From positions 806,001 through 870,000 of the forward strand of contig OY718808.1 of the NCBI GenBank assembly GCA_963070105.1: a stretch of 64,000 nt of DNA, written 5' to 3'. Below the pieces are notes generated by a model, which was not told where the DNA came from, did not search any database, and saw nothing but the letters and a program-made list of their open reading frames with translations. This document shows positions 46,226-57,634 of this stretch, in pieces. Source of the DNA: Litomosoides sigmodontis (taxonomy: Eukaryota; Nematoda; Chromadorea; Rhabditida; Onchocercidae). The translations under genes were made by a program, and so were the position numbers. Position 1 is the first letter of the stretch. The number at the start of each line of letters is the position of its first letter.

Positions 46226-48084
46226 ATGGCGCAATCTGATCATGTATTCGAACGAATCCAAGAGTGGAAGACTAACTTTGAGAAGCAGGGTATGTTACCC
46301 GAGCAGTAACTTTCTAATTGTTCCGCTAATTAGGAAGTTACCGAATTATTACGTAACTGGACTAAATAATGGACTAAATAGTTGACACCTTAATGAATAA
46401 TGGTTTTAACTGTTAAGTAATTGTGTTTACATGCTAGTGGTAGTGGTTAGTGAGAAGTTCGCATGAGACTCACTTTGTAATGTGATTACTGCAGAGCCGA
46501 AGCAATAAATTGAAAGCTATTTTATGGCTCATCCACACATATAACATAGTGGTTGACATGGATTAGACTTAGGTCAGTTTCATAAATATCAAAATTATTT
46601 AATTTCTAATATCAAAATTATTTAATAAATATCAAAGTTAACCTATTATTTTTATAGGAGAAGCGAAATTAATGGAAATTCAGCGGTTGATAAATGTAAA
46701 CGATGTTCTTGAGGCATATTTCCAAGAAATTGGTCAGCTGCCAGAAGTGCGTTTAATATTAAATTCGACCATATCAGTGTTCTTTTGTCTGGATTTTTAC
46801 ATTAATAACCCAATTTCTCAAGAAAGGATGAATATGCTTTGTACGCATTTAGCGGCATTTTTCCATTACGAAAGAAAAGCTTCACCATATGACCTCAACA
46901 GGATAATTTGGAACATTAGGAGGAAATTTTTCACTTTTCTTTGATGAGATATATCTATTATCGTTTGCCAAACGACGGATTTTTGAAGTGAGCGGTCTGT
47001 TTTCACCAGTGATAAAAAAAGAAATAAGATTGTTTTTACTAATTTTCAGGAACTCCGTAAAAGCAGTCTTTATGAATTCATTTCAACATGCGAGGCTGTT
47101 GGTAATTTTTTTCTCATCTGTCTCTTTTTCCAACTTCATGACGAATTTTTTCCACAGCAATTATGAGATTTCAGTGATTTTTTCAGAAATCATATAATAT
47201 TTTAGATGCTGTTGCCGACGAACCTGACGCTGAACCGAGCGTCAGTCGGGAAACTGAAAACATGGCTAAAGTGGAGCAGAAATCAAATGCTTGGGCGAAT
47301 CGTCTTCGAGGGCCTAGAAAATTAATTCCAAAACCATCTCTTGCACTGTTGAACATAAAAACTCCAGCGTGGGTTTAGTTTTCAATAATTTTTCATTACA
47401 CAACATCTTTCATAAAGTTTATTTGTTGAGGAAGCTTTTCAATGGAAAGCAATGCTTTTTTTTCCTATAACCATTCTTTTTACTATTCGGTTATTATATA
47501 TTTAGGTCCAGAAACCCCAAACCCATTGTACTAAAAACTCCTGCTGGAAATGTTCGTGTGCCTCGGGCTATAACGCCAAAGGTTCAAAACGGGTAAGCAA
47601 ATTTTTTTTTGATTTAATGTGATATATATTTTTAGCTAACCAATTAATCAGAATAGAGCACCGTAACATACATTGCTCATGAAATCGAGCTTTCTTCATG
47701 CTATTAAGAAAATCTCAACTCACTTGAATTGGGATTTCAACTTTCAGTGACGATATTAAGTTTCGTACTTTGCGTCGAGAGGAAGTCGCATTTTCAGTTG
47801 CTGGCACACCAGTAGTTGCAGGGAACGAGACGGGGGACGATGAAAATGTCTTCCTCGTCAATGAGGTTTTTGTTATAATTTTTAAGGGTCAAGTCTTTCA
47901 AGAAATTTGCTATTTTGGTAAGTGCTTGAGTTTGATGATTTCTTTCCTTCTCCAATTATTATAGGTTTTTTAGCTGCTCCATGCAAGAGATGAAGAATTA
48001 ACCCCACAAAGTCGAAACGTAGTGCAGGGAATGAAGCGACTGATCGGTAGAATTCGCACTAGTGAGATTCCTGAGCATTTCTAG
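46226..48084 (+). CDS. csc-1: CSC-1/Borealin-like chromosomal passenger complex subunit
   Basis: Seven exons (46226-46289, 46658-46776, 47050-47101, 47206-47368, 47506-47592, 47748-47865, 47974-48084) give 237 residues. The N-terminal helices (HVFERIQEWKTNFEKQGEAK) suit the Borealin segment that bundles with INCENP and Survivin. The middle is basic and Pro/Thr-rich with two TPAG/TP blocks (VLKTPAGNVRVPRAITPK). The segment REEVAFSVAGTPVVAG matches C. elegans CSC-1 (EEIAFSVNGSPLV) as I recall it, and vertebrate Borealin has an equivalent NISGNGSPL. Downstream, ENVFLVNELLHARDEELTPQ then NVVQGMKRLIGRIRTSE resembles the Borealin C-terminal dimerisation domain. The complex carries Aurora B to centromeres. 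Family assignment is from these blocks, not overall identity. Exon 2 end and exon 4 start are the least certain borders. Confidence 0.75.
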
Positions 48085-49081
48085 ACGTTTATATTTATAT
48101 TTGAAGTTTTGAGGAATGTTCTAATAAATGAATTGCTTTACTATTCATCAATTACATTACTTCATCTTCATCATAATTTTGTATTGCTTATAAAGCACTA
48201 TTGTAGATATAGCATATTTGCATCAATATTGGCTTTCAAGATTTATTGTGAATAATTTTACTTAGCATCTGTGAAAGCAATGTGGCACAGATTTGTGTAC
48301 GGACATACACAGTCCAGTCGTAGTTGGTTTTGGATGCTTTGATGCTCTTATTATGTACTAATGTTGTATTTGTTAACTTCGAATTTCGGCCTGGTTTTCC
48401 TTTCAGTAGCTGAATTTATATTATAGGAGTGAAACATACTGTGATCATATGCACAAATTAGGATTGCTTTGAATGTGCATCCTCATTCTTTCTCATGATG
48501 TGCTTCCCATTCGAATCAAAGTATGCAATGTATCTTATCAGTTGTCGCTATTCTACTGACTTAAAAGGGTCCTCTGATTGAACTTCGCTTCCAGTAGCCC
48601 GAGTAAAAGAACATAGAAAAATAACAAATGTGCATATTTATTTACGCAATAGTCATAAAAATTTAGATCGCGTAATTGTTTTTTAACTTCTGGTAGGTGG
48701 AATTCATGGTTAGGTCTAAGATGGTAAACAGGTAGTTGTTTCCTTCCAGAAAATTCATGGTTCGACATGAAAAGTCCTTTATATTCCAGTGATGTTACTG
48801 ACTTGTTCCTCGTTTGGTTAAATTTTGACTGAATTTATCTAATTCCATTAACGATCTCGTCGATTATATGACATCGTTATTTCATGTTTATTGTAAGTAC
48901 GTATAAAATATTTTACAATTGGCAAGAAAGATTGCGTGTGGTGGAAGTTTGGTGCGATCTTGTTTATATATCGATATTTTCTAATATGAAACATTATCAC
49001 ATTATGTGCTGATCGAGCTATTGGAACTAGATCGATGGTAGTATTTTCAGTGGCTTTTTGCCTTATATTTTATTTTTTGAC

Positions 49082-49083
49082 AG
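49082..49083 (+). promoter_or_regulatory. Probable spliced-leader acceptor upstream of SmD3
   Basis: TTTTATTTTTTGACAG ends 7 nt before the SmD3 ATG at 49091. With no upstream coding exon needed, this fits the short-outron acceptors used for spliced-leader trans-splicing in nematodes. Confidence 0.5.
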
Positions 49084-49090
49084 GTTCGCA

Positions 49091-49902
49091 ATGACTGCGA
49101 TTGGTGTTCCAATTAAAATTTTGCATGAAGCTGAAGGTCATGTTATTACTCTTGAAACGACGATTGGTGAAGTATATCGTGGTAAATTGAATGAGGTAAT
49201 TTTTATTAAATTTCAAGTTGATTAGTTGGATTATTGTACTAAAAAATTCATTATGTGGAGTGGCCAAATAGGCAGGAATTTAAAATTTTAGTTCAAGAAA
49301 ATTGCTTACAATTTGTTTCACTACTGCAGGCAGAGGACAACATGAATTGTCAAATGAGTGAAGTCACGGTGACCTATCGAGATGGAAGGACCCATCATTT
49401 GGACAACGTCTTTATTCGTGGATCAAAGATTCGGTTTATGATTTTGCCGGACATGTTGAAAAACGCACCAATGTTTAAAAATATTGGCCGAGCGCAGAAA
49501 GGAGCTGTCGGTATGGGAATGGGGGATAATCGAGATGGGCGTGGTCTTCGAGGTAAACCAGTTTGTGGTCTTAATTTTACCAAAATTTTAAATTTACTGC
49601 ATTAATAGTGCTTTACGTAGCGAAAATATTTTCGATTAAGATTTTAAGGAATGTAATGTTTACACTGTTAGATAATTTTGCTGTTTGGTCTCAACGAGAA
49701 GTCTGGGAAGTGTTTGTATTAATTCATACTCACTATTTTTCCATTTGAAATTTTTTAATTTGCTCATTTATATTTTTAGTTCTTTGATCATTGTATCATT
49801 CATTCATTTTTAGGACGCGGAACTGCATTTCGAGGGCGTGGTGGCCCACGTGGTAATCAACGCGGTCCTGGTGGAATGCCTCGGCCTCAGTTCCGAGGAT
49901 GA
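49091..49902 (+). CDS. Small nuclear ribonucleoprotein Sm D3
   Basis: Three exons, 49091-49195, 49330-49552 and 49814-49902, give 138 residues (human 126). Sm1 motif is [20 protein letters not shown] plus [10 protein letters not shown]; Sm2 motif is [20 protein letters not shown]. The C-terminus is a glycine/arginine tail ([20 protein letters not shown]) of the type symmetrically dimethylated before SMN-dependent assembly. SmD3 pairs with SmB in the heptameric core of spliceosomal U snRNPs. It lies 1 kb downstream of csc-1 and 0.8 kb upstream of NDC1 on the same strand. Confidence 0.97.
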
Positions 49903-50721
49903 TTCATTTGTCCTCCCTTTATGCACTTTATATTACGTTTTTATGTTGGCCCTTTTTTCTTTTCTTCTAATTTTTTCCAAAGCTGATTGTATTTGATTGC
50001 CGTAATTGATGAGAAAGTGATCCGTAGACTTTGACAGCTGAAATTATTTCTTTGCTTGAATATGATCAATGTTCTCCACGCTTGGCATAATTGAATGAGT
50101 GTATGGAATTGTTGGGAAATTAAATTACTTATTTTTAGAATTATAACGAAGCTTAAGCTTTTCTCAGGAAAGGTTTTGGTTCAAATGAGTTGGCAAATGT
50201 ACTTCAGTTGATGTGTTGTACTTATTTGCATAAATCTGTTTCTTGGAAAAAGTATTTTCTTCTCCTAAAACTATTCACATGTTTCCAACTTGTACATTTT
50301 TCTTGGATTAATACAGATCCATTTTTGAAAGGTGCAATTGAAAAGTATTAAAGTATTAAGATTCGTTAACTAATGGAAAGTATTGTATATTCCCTGGATT
50401 GCTGGCAAGGAGATATAGATGGTATGAAGTCAGAGAAAGAAAACTGAATAATTCCGATTATGGCTTACTGAGCAGTGGAACTGCTTTTTAGCGGTTCAAA
50501 GTAAATAGATGGATTTGCGGTGAAGGAGGGTGCAGAGACGTTGAAAAAGATTCCCAGTAGTAACCGATAACCGATTTTTTTTCTACAGTTTATAACTTGA
50601 ACCTGTGTGTAGTTGGTTGAATATTTTGAAACATCCTGAATATTGAATTCGAAATTAAGCAGCAAACGTTTATTGTTCCTTTCAAACATAACCGAGTGGC
50701 CTAGTCTATCGTAAACATCTG

Positions 50722-53700
50722 ATGATGTTTGCGATGCTCAACATGCCTGAGTAAGCGTTATTTCATATTTTTCGATTTCAATCTGCAAATATATTATTCG
50801 TGTTTAGAGTCTGGAAGAAAGGTATCAGATGATATTAGAACGACTTTACGATTTTCATCCATCATCACCAACTTTACTCCCACCGACAGTCGATAATCAG
50901 AAACAACAACAGTTAAGCTCTAGCCATGTGCAACTACCAGAGCATTTACATCAGAGACCTCAGATGTTATCTGAATCTATATCACAATGGTTTCAGCATG
51001 TTGTATGTTAATTCTCATTTAATTCTTTTTTCGTGCTGCAGTTTCATTTATTCTATGAATAATTGGTTGATTTATTAGAAAAAATTTTGAGTAGATGACT
51101 TTCATACCAGAAATTATCAGTGGAATTCAGGAGATTTTTCGCAAGGAAAAATGTGTTATGATTAAAAAGAAAAGTGCGGATATGAATATATTAGATGTAG
51201 CTAATATCGCAACACGTATGCCACACTTGTGTGATTAAATCACGATGCGATTTGGAATACTAAAATATTATAGGAACAAAAATATTTTAAAAAGAGATTT
51301 TGATTAGTAATTCAAGAGTTAATTTCAGATGTTCCTACGGATTTTAAAAGCCATTATTTGCTTTGGACTATATTGCATTCCATCATACTTCGTTGCTGCA
51401 TGCGCTTTGCAGATTTCGTTATTACATCCTATCCAAGCTGTCTTAGGTAAAGTTTTCAATTTTTATTTATATTCAAATCGTCCAATATATGACATTTTTT
51501 TATTGCTATTTCTCCTTAACTATATCTGTTAACGAAAAGTCAAATCATAGAATTTAGAGCTTTAAAAAATTAGCTTGTGTGTAACCTTTCATGAACATCT
51601 GTGCTTATTAAATTGCTGAAAGTTCTGTGCAGTGCGTCTGTTATTGGTATATTGAAAATAAATGATAACTTGGCCAAGGGGTTTAGCTAACACTTCATTA
51701 CAAAAATTTATTTTTTATTGTTAAATCAGTTATGCTCGGAAGAAAACGAACTAATATTTTCAGATTGCTTGTCATTATTTTCCTTTCACAGTATCTTGCA
51801 TTCAGCTCTCTTCGCAATTTTCGGTGCAGTTCATGCTTCCCTGCTTGCATTTTTCGTATTGCGTTTCGACAGTGAAGACAGGTGTTCAAACTGTTTGAAT
51901 TTTAAAATATCTGAGAATTTTTTTGACGAAATTATATTTTACTAGAGAAATTATGATATTAGTTTTTCGGTGGTGAGAAATAAAGTGAAATTGTATGACT
52001 TTAACATATAAGAATCTGAATGATTTTGCAGAAGTGTTTTTTTAAAAATCTTACAATTTGTGATATATGTTCAAATAATTCAGGTTTTGCAGGCTGTCTT
52101 GCAAATCTCTACGAGCATGGTTGATTTATTTTGGATCGCTGAATACTGCGCTTTCACAGATTGTATGGTTGTCAATAGGTTCGAACGCTCCTGAAGTTAC
52201 GAGGTATTTCGCGTGTAACTCTCCTATGTGCTAGTGACATGAATTTTGAGTGTTATTCGAAAACACAAGTCTCAATTCAAAATAACTTCATGATTTGAAT
52301 ATCCTTCCCAGACTATTGTGATTGGAAAGTCTCATACCAGCTTGTAAGCATTCTCTGACAAATATCAGACATTATTAAGCCTGATATTTGTTGGAGAACG
52401 TCTACACACTAAAAAGGTGAAACAATGAAATTGGTCAAAGGTATTTCAGGTTCTTCATTTATTTCTTGGTAGTTGCACAGGCTGTAATTGCCTTTCATGA
52501 AGTATTCCGCAGAAATCATCGATTAGTATTTCCAGTTGTTGAAGTAAGTTATTGAATGGTTCTTATGTAATTCTGCTATTTTTTCCTCCATAACCATAGC
52601 CTTTTGAAAAGGTTTTGTTGTGATTCCTTTGTTGTATATTTTTTGCAAAGAGTTTATCGGCCTGTTTATCATCTTTAAACCTGCTTTTTTTTTAAGAAAA
52701 AGGGTTCATTTTAATGTTTTTGTAACTTCTTCAAAGAAGCTGTGAATAAATGATAGGAGAGCAGTAAAATGTTGTGATATAAAAATCATATTTAAATGAA
52801 ACTTTTTTTCAGGTATTTTTTTCGTCAGAAAATTATTAATTCTCAAAGTTTCAGTTTAAACGAATTTCAGATGCGGCCCTATATGCAATTTAATTTTGTT
52901 TTGATACCGGCAGCTAAAAGTATTTTAGATGCTAAAATTTCTCAAATCTTAAAATGGACTGCGTTCTTTGTAGTGGCTTGTGGTAATTTTGCTCTTATTT
53001 TATTTCCTTGATCATATTTGTTAATTATGTCAATCCATTAGCCATGTTATAAAATTAATTTGAATTATCCAGCTTTGAATATTTTATTTTGTTGAATTTC
53101 CCTTAGTATTACTGGTGCTCTATAGATCCGAAATATCTTTGTTGTAAGAATATTCTTGTCGTCATATTTCCAGGTTTGCCGTTATTTGGTTTGTCACTGT
53201 TTCGAAATCTCTTTTCAGTCTCTCTGTACTTTAGTACTTCAGTGCTTTTGATGGTTCACTTCTTTTTGCATCATGTTGCTGTAGGGCTGATAAAAGTCTT
53301 CGTTCTTCAGGTATTTCTTTGATAATTTTTCGGTTATCCTAAGTTTTGCCAGGAGTTTTGAATCAATAGATATGAGCAAAGTGGTCTCATTATTTACTCC
53401 ATTTTTCAGAGTTATGAATTCCGCATGCCACCACCTCATGCTGTATTAAATCCGACACCGGAGGAACAGAGGACGTTGATGGATGCCCTTGAAGCTAACG
53501 GCGTAATAAAGGTTGCTTTAAGTTATCGATAAATTTGATTTTTAGCGAGATGAAGTAGTTTTGCATTCTTATTTGTGTCTTGCAGGTTTTTGCCTTTTGG
53601 GACTTGCGATCATTAAGTGCTGCATGTTACCGTCGTCGCCAAATTATTTTCTCGTTAAGCCAACCAGGTATTTCTTTGTTCTCCAGTTTCGTTAAGAATC

Positions 53701-55751
53701 AACTAAAAATCCTTTAATAACGAAATTGTGAGCTGCAATTCTCAAAGGATAGAGGAAGTAAATTTGGATTGAAAGTCTTTTTGTCTGCACCCGTTATCGA
53801 AAGATAAATTTCAAATCAATTTCTGAATTTTAACGGAGGTTTTAGGTGGTCATCCTCGGAACTGGAATGCCATTAGACTATCATGCCTGCGACACATACA
53901 GCGCTTAAATCTGCAATTTGAAAATGAAAATGACAGAGTGCGATCCGAAACATTTGCAAGTATAGTAAGCTTTTCATATTGATTTTTTTCCATTATTACT
54001 TTATTACATGTTCATTACCTTTACGTGTTTCTTGTTATTATCCTGTAGTGATTCAGAGCAGCACTGTTATTGCACTTTCATAATCATCATTCAACCGAAT
54101 GATGTTATTTGTGGTTCAAATAATGAATTTTACGTTTAGACCGCTCCTCTGTTGCAATCATCGGATAGTAATCGCCCAGCTATTTTGGGTCAGATAGCAT
54201 GGCAAAAAGGTACTTTATCTCTTTTGTTTCACTAATAACATGGATTGAAAAATAGAGTGAATCAGGTATAAATTAGCCTGACACCTTCAACTAATTACTT
54301 GCGTAGTCGTTGAGCAATTATGTACATCCGTCTACTTCCTAAAGTACATTTACGATGCAAATAGTTTAGCCATTTGTCTTGCTGATGCTCTGATAGATAT
54401 TTCATATGTATTTTGTACTTTGTTATCACTAGAAAATGTAACTGATGAATACTAATGTCACTTTCTAGATGGTCTTCGTCAGCGTTTTCCGGGAAGGAAT
54501 TTTCGAAAAGTAAGCAAGGAGTCCTGGGATGCTAACTTTGCGAATAGGTTATCATCCTTGCTAGAAAAGTTTTTCGCTCATGTCAATCACCATTTTGTCA
54601 CATTGTTCGATGTTTATATTGGTATTCTTGCAATAGAAAGTTAGTTTATTATGAGAGCTTTTATTTTTTCTTGCCCCAAATGGTTTTTAATTTAGTGGAA
54701 TAGCAGTTTGAGATTTGGAATAAATGACATCTCCGTTCAGCTACTTATGAAGTCCAGTGCATGATATGAAATCGATAGGGTTTGGATGTAATGCTATTCT
54801 GATCATGTTTTGGCTAATATGATCTTCAGTAACTTCTAAGACTGTATATTTTAGCTAATTAGCAATGTCGTTTTTGAGAACGCCTGCTTTGTAGCAAGTC
54901 GGTTGATTTTTAAACGATTTTTCATTAATTGAAATTCAATAGTAAATAACAGTTCCATGTCCCGAAAGCGCCTGGAGCATATAAGAAGGGTGAATTTTTT
55001 GTTTACAATTTACATTGTTGACTCACATATTACTCAGGTGTATCAGCACTTATTTGCGTATCACTGAATGAGGATCGATTTGGTGTGGTACAGAGAGATT
55101 TGCATCAAATAGTGTCTGCATTACTTCAATTTTGCAATAATCTCGAAAGATACATGCGTTCTGTCAAAACTGTTAGTGCTTTTCATAAATCTCGTTTTTT
55201 TTGGATAAAGTGGTGCTGTATGGGAGTTTTTTGTAATAAATTTATGAAGGCTTTTATTTGTTGAAAATTATGTTGTCTGTTTTTTGCGGGACAAGTTATC
55301 ATATAGATGAGAACCTTACGTCGCTTTAATGTTCATTTCCTCCCAACCGTATCTCACTCTGGATTTTTCTTCTTTCAATGAAGTCAAGATTGCTCTTCAA
55401 AATCCTAATTTAAATCTTGATCAGAAAGTCTAGCATATAGTGATAATTACAACAATCGGTGTTTGTGAAATACTGTTTCGACGATGCGATCATTTTTTTT
55501 AGGATAAAGAATGGCAAAACGTGACATGCGAACCCCTTTTAACTTCCATTACCACAGCATTGAATCGCATCCGCCTCACATTTCCGGAAGGTTCAATGTA
55601 TGTAATTCGAACGTGTTCATCATGGCAATTTTGTTTAAATGTTTCTTTGCAAGAAAATCACTGTAAATATCAGCCTTAATTTTTTTTCAGATCCAAATTA
55701 TTAAGTGCCCAAGAAGCATCGTATTTTGAGAAACTGACATCGTTTGATTAG
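50722..55751 (+). CDS. npp-22: Transmembrane nucleoporin NDC1
   Basis: Sixteen exons give 585 residues: about 50722-50750, 50810-51002, 51329-51446, 51743-51881, 52084-52203, 52450-52543, 52871-52982, 53174-53310, 53410-53511, 53586-53667, 53846-53964, 54140-54209, 54469-54621, 55038-55171, 55503-55597, 55691-55751. The N-terminal half is a series of membrane segments, starting RILKAIICFGLYCIPSYFV with ISLLHPIQAVL (human LFHPIQWL). The soluble half has RRRQIIFSLSQPGGHPRNWN (human EVFSLSQPGGHPHNWTAI) and LNEDRFGVVQRDLHQIVSAL (human TEDRFGVVQTTLPAIL), ending LLSAQEASYFEKLTSFD. NDC1 anchors nuclear pores in the envelope; the C. elegans counterpart is NPP-22. The first exon and exon 4 acceptor (51743, weak AAG) are least certain. 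Confidence 0.88.
52351..52398. repeat. Inverted repeat in an NDC1 intron
   Basis: TTCTCTGACAAATATCAG (52351-52368) pairs with CTGATATTTGTTGGAGAA (52381-52398) around a 12-bp loop, with two mismatched positions. It lies in the fifth intron. Confidence 0.8.
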
Positions 55752-55936
55752 AAATTTCGGATCTACATTGTGTGATCTCGTACAAATATTGAGTTCGTGG
55801 AACTGTCCAGAAATTTCTCTTTTTAGTTATAAATCTTGAAATTTTCAAGGAAAATGAAAACAGCGAACATTTTAATTAGAAGTTTTTGTGAAATTAGAGG
55901 GAACAAGAAAATTGTGTTCACTTTGCCGATTTATTG

Positions 55937-55998
55937 CACTTACATATGCCTACTTCTGATCCAGAAATAGATGGATCAGAAATAAACATATGTAAGTG
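55937..55998. repeat. Long hairpin downstream of NDC1
   Basis: Outer arms CACTTACATATG and CATATGTAAGTG pair perfectly, and inner arms TTCTGATCCA and TGGATCAGAA also pair around a short loop. It lies about 190 bp after the NDC1 stop, so it may sit in the 3' UTR or at a transcript end. A partial copy (ACATATGTAA) follows near 56024. Confidence 0.85.
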
Positions 55999-57611
55999 AT
56001 ATGTGAAACGTTGTTTTATCAAGACATATGTAAAAGATTGTTTTATCGAGGCCAAACTGTTCGTCGGTAATTGTAATGCAGTAGTTGGGGAATTGTTGGG
56101 GAAATTTCTTCAATTTTATTTATAAATAAAATGAAGTCCGCATTTAGAAGAAAATTTTAATTTTAGCTTTGTGATTCATTAACGTTGAAATTTCAAAATT
56201 GATTTTCAAGAGAATTTAAATGCCATAATGCTCACAATATATAACAACTATTTATATGTCATAAGTGATGTTTCGAAGTTAAATCAATGAACTTCCGGAT
56301 GGCATGCACAAGAGGAGTAAAATATCGCATTATCTGGGATATTCGATGAGGCAATCTTTGGAATAATTTTTCCTTAGAATGGATAGGTTATATGTTGACA
56401 ATCGAAAGTGCTCGATCGCCATAGGTCCAAATAATTCGTAATCCATTTCATAGTAAGTGTTGTGAAAATGTGAAACTTCAAGAAATAAATTTTTAAATCC
56501 AAACATTTGAAATGTTACACATGCCGTGATCATCTTCGTAATGCTCAAGTTGCATGTGGCACGCACACATATAGCAGAAGAGGCGCTGAGAAAGCATAAT
56601 TTTCATCGACGTATCCTTCGTCTGCTTCTCCGCCGTACAAGATGTGTTACAGTAATGCTAGACTGCCGACCAGGTGCGCAACTTTTTGCAGTAAATTACG
56701 AAGATCATCGTAAGCATTTCTTCTTTTTTCATTTTTTGCGTAGGGTTTATTGATCGACTGGCCGGAAAAGACTTCCGTAGTGATTTCCGGTCCTTCGTTT
56801 TCCTTCAGTACTCTGCGCGTTATTATATCGCACTGTATGCTAAGTGTTGTCTTTATGAATCTGAATATGAGTGGTGAGAAGACATGCATATTTGATGATA
56901 GAAATAATTATTTTCCGTAATGAAAGCTGTTATAGTGACGGAGAGTTTCCGTCATCGAAGATCTCATCAGTGTTGTTTGTAGTCGTTTAAAAATCCCACG
57001 AATTTTATGCTTATAGATCGTTTTCGTTGTTTGTGCTATCGTATCTTATTCTGATCATTTAGTGTTACTGTTAATGCAGTCGTGTTTTTCAGAGTTTGCG
57101 GCACTGATTTGTTGAATTTTCGAAAAAATTTTACTTCTACTTCATTTTCCTTAGTCAAACAGGTACCATCATTATTTTGTTTTGGTGTACCCAGAAAGTT
57201 ATTTAAAGTGTTAAAAAAGATATGAAATAGATAAGGAGAGGGAGCTGAACTAATGACAGCTTATATGCATTGAAATAGGTTGTAAAGATGTTGACGAAAT
57301 TTTTGAAATATTGAGATCATGTTTGAATGCAGTACGGGTGATTCAGAGTAAGTGCTAAAAGCAATTTAGTTCTTTTACAAATTCCCTCCCATTTGACAAC
57401 ACCGGTATTTTATGAGTCATTACTATTATGTTGCAGGGAGCATCTATCTGTTGTAGGGATTAACTGGGTTAATTAGATCCAATTAATCCATAGAATAGAT
57501 ACTCTCCGATTTTTCTTAACTGTTAATGTTACTTTGGTAATTATTAAGTCAAAATTGAGCGATAATAAAGCTATATTGAAAGTAGCACCACTAAAATTGG
57601 GCCGCTTATTT

Positions 57612-57613
57612 AG
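57612..57613 (+). promoter_or_regulatory. Probable spliced-leader acceptor upstream of the sirtuin
   Basis: CTTATTTAG ends 21 nt before the ATG at 57635. Upstream candidate exons do not match in phase, so a trans-spliced leader joining here is the simplest reading. Confidence 0.4.
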
Positions 57614-57634
57614 GATAACACGACAAGCAGGAGC

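Larger units (their letters stand above)
55752..57634. other. Intergenic between NDC1 and the sirtuin
   Basis: It contains the NDC1 3' region and hairpin. A 75-codon plus-strand frame at 56526-56753 includes ALRKHNFHRRILRLLLRRTR and is more G+C-rich than its surroundings, but no family or splice partner was recognised. Otherwise nothing was seen. Confidence 0.5.

Noticed and set aside
56526..56753. 75-codon plus-strand open frame with an Arg/Leu-rich stretch
   Set aside because: No family or supporting exon recognised; kept only as a note in the intergenic entry.
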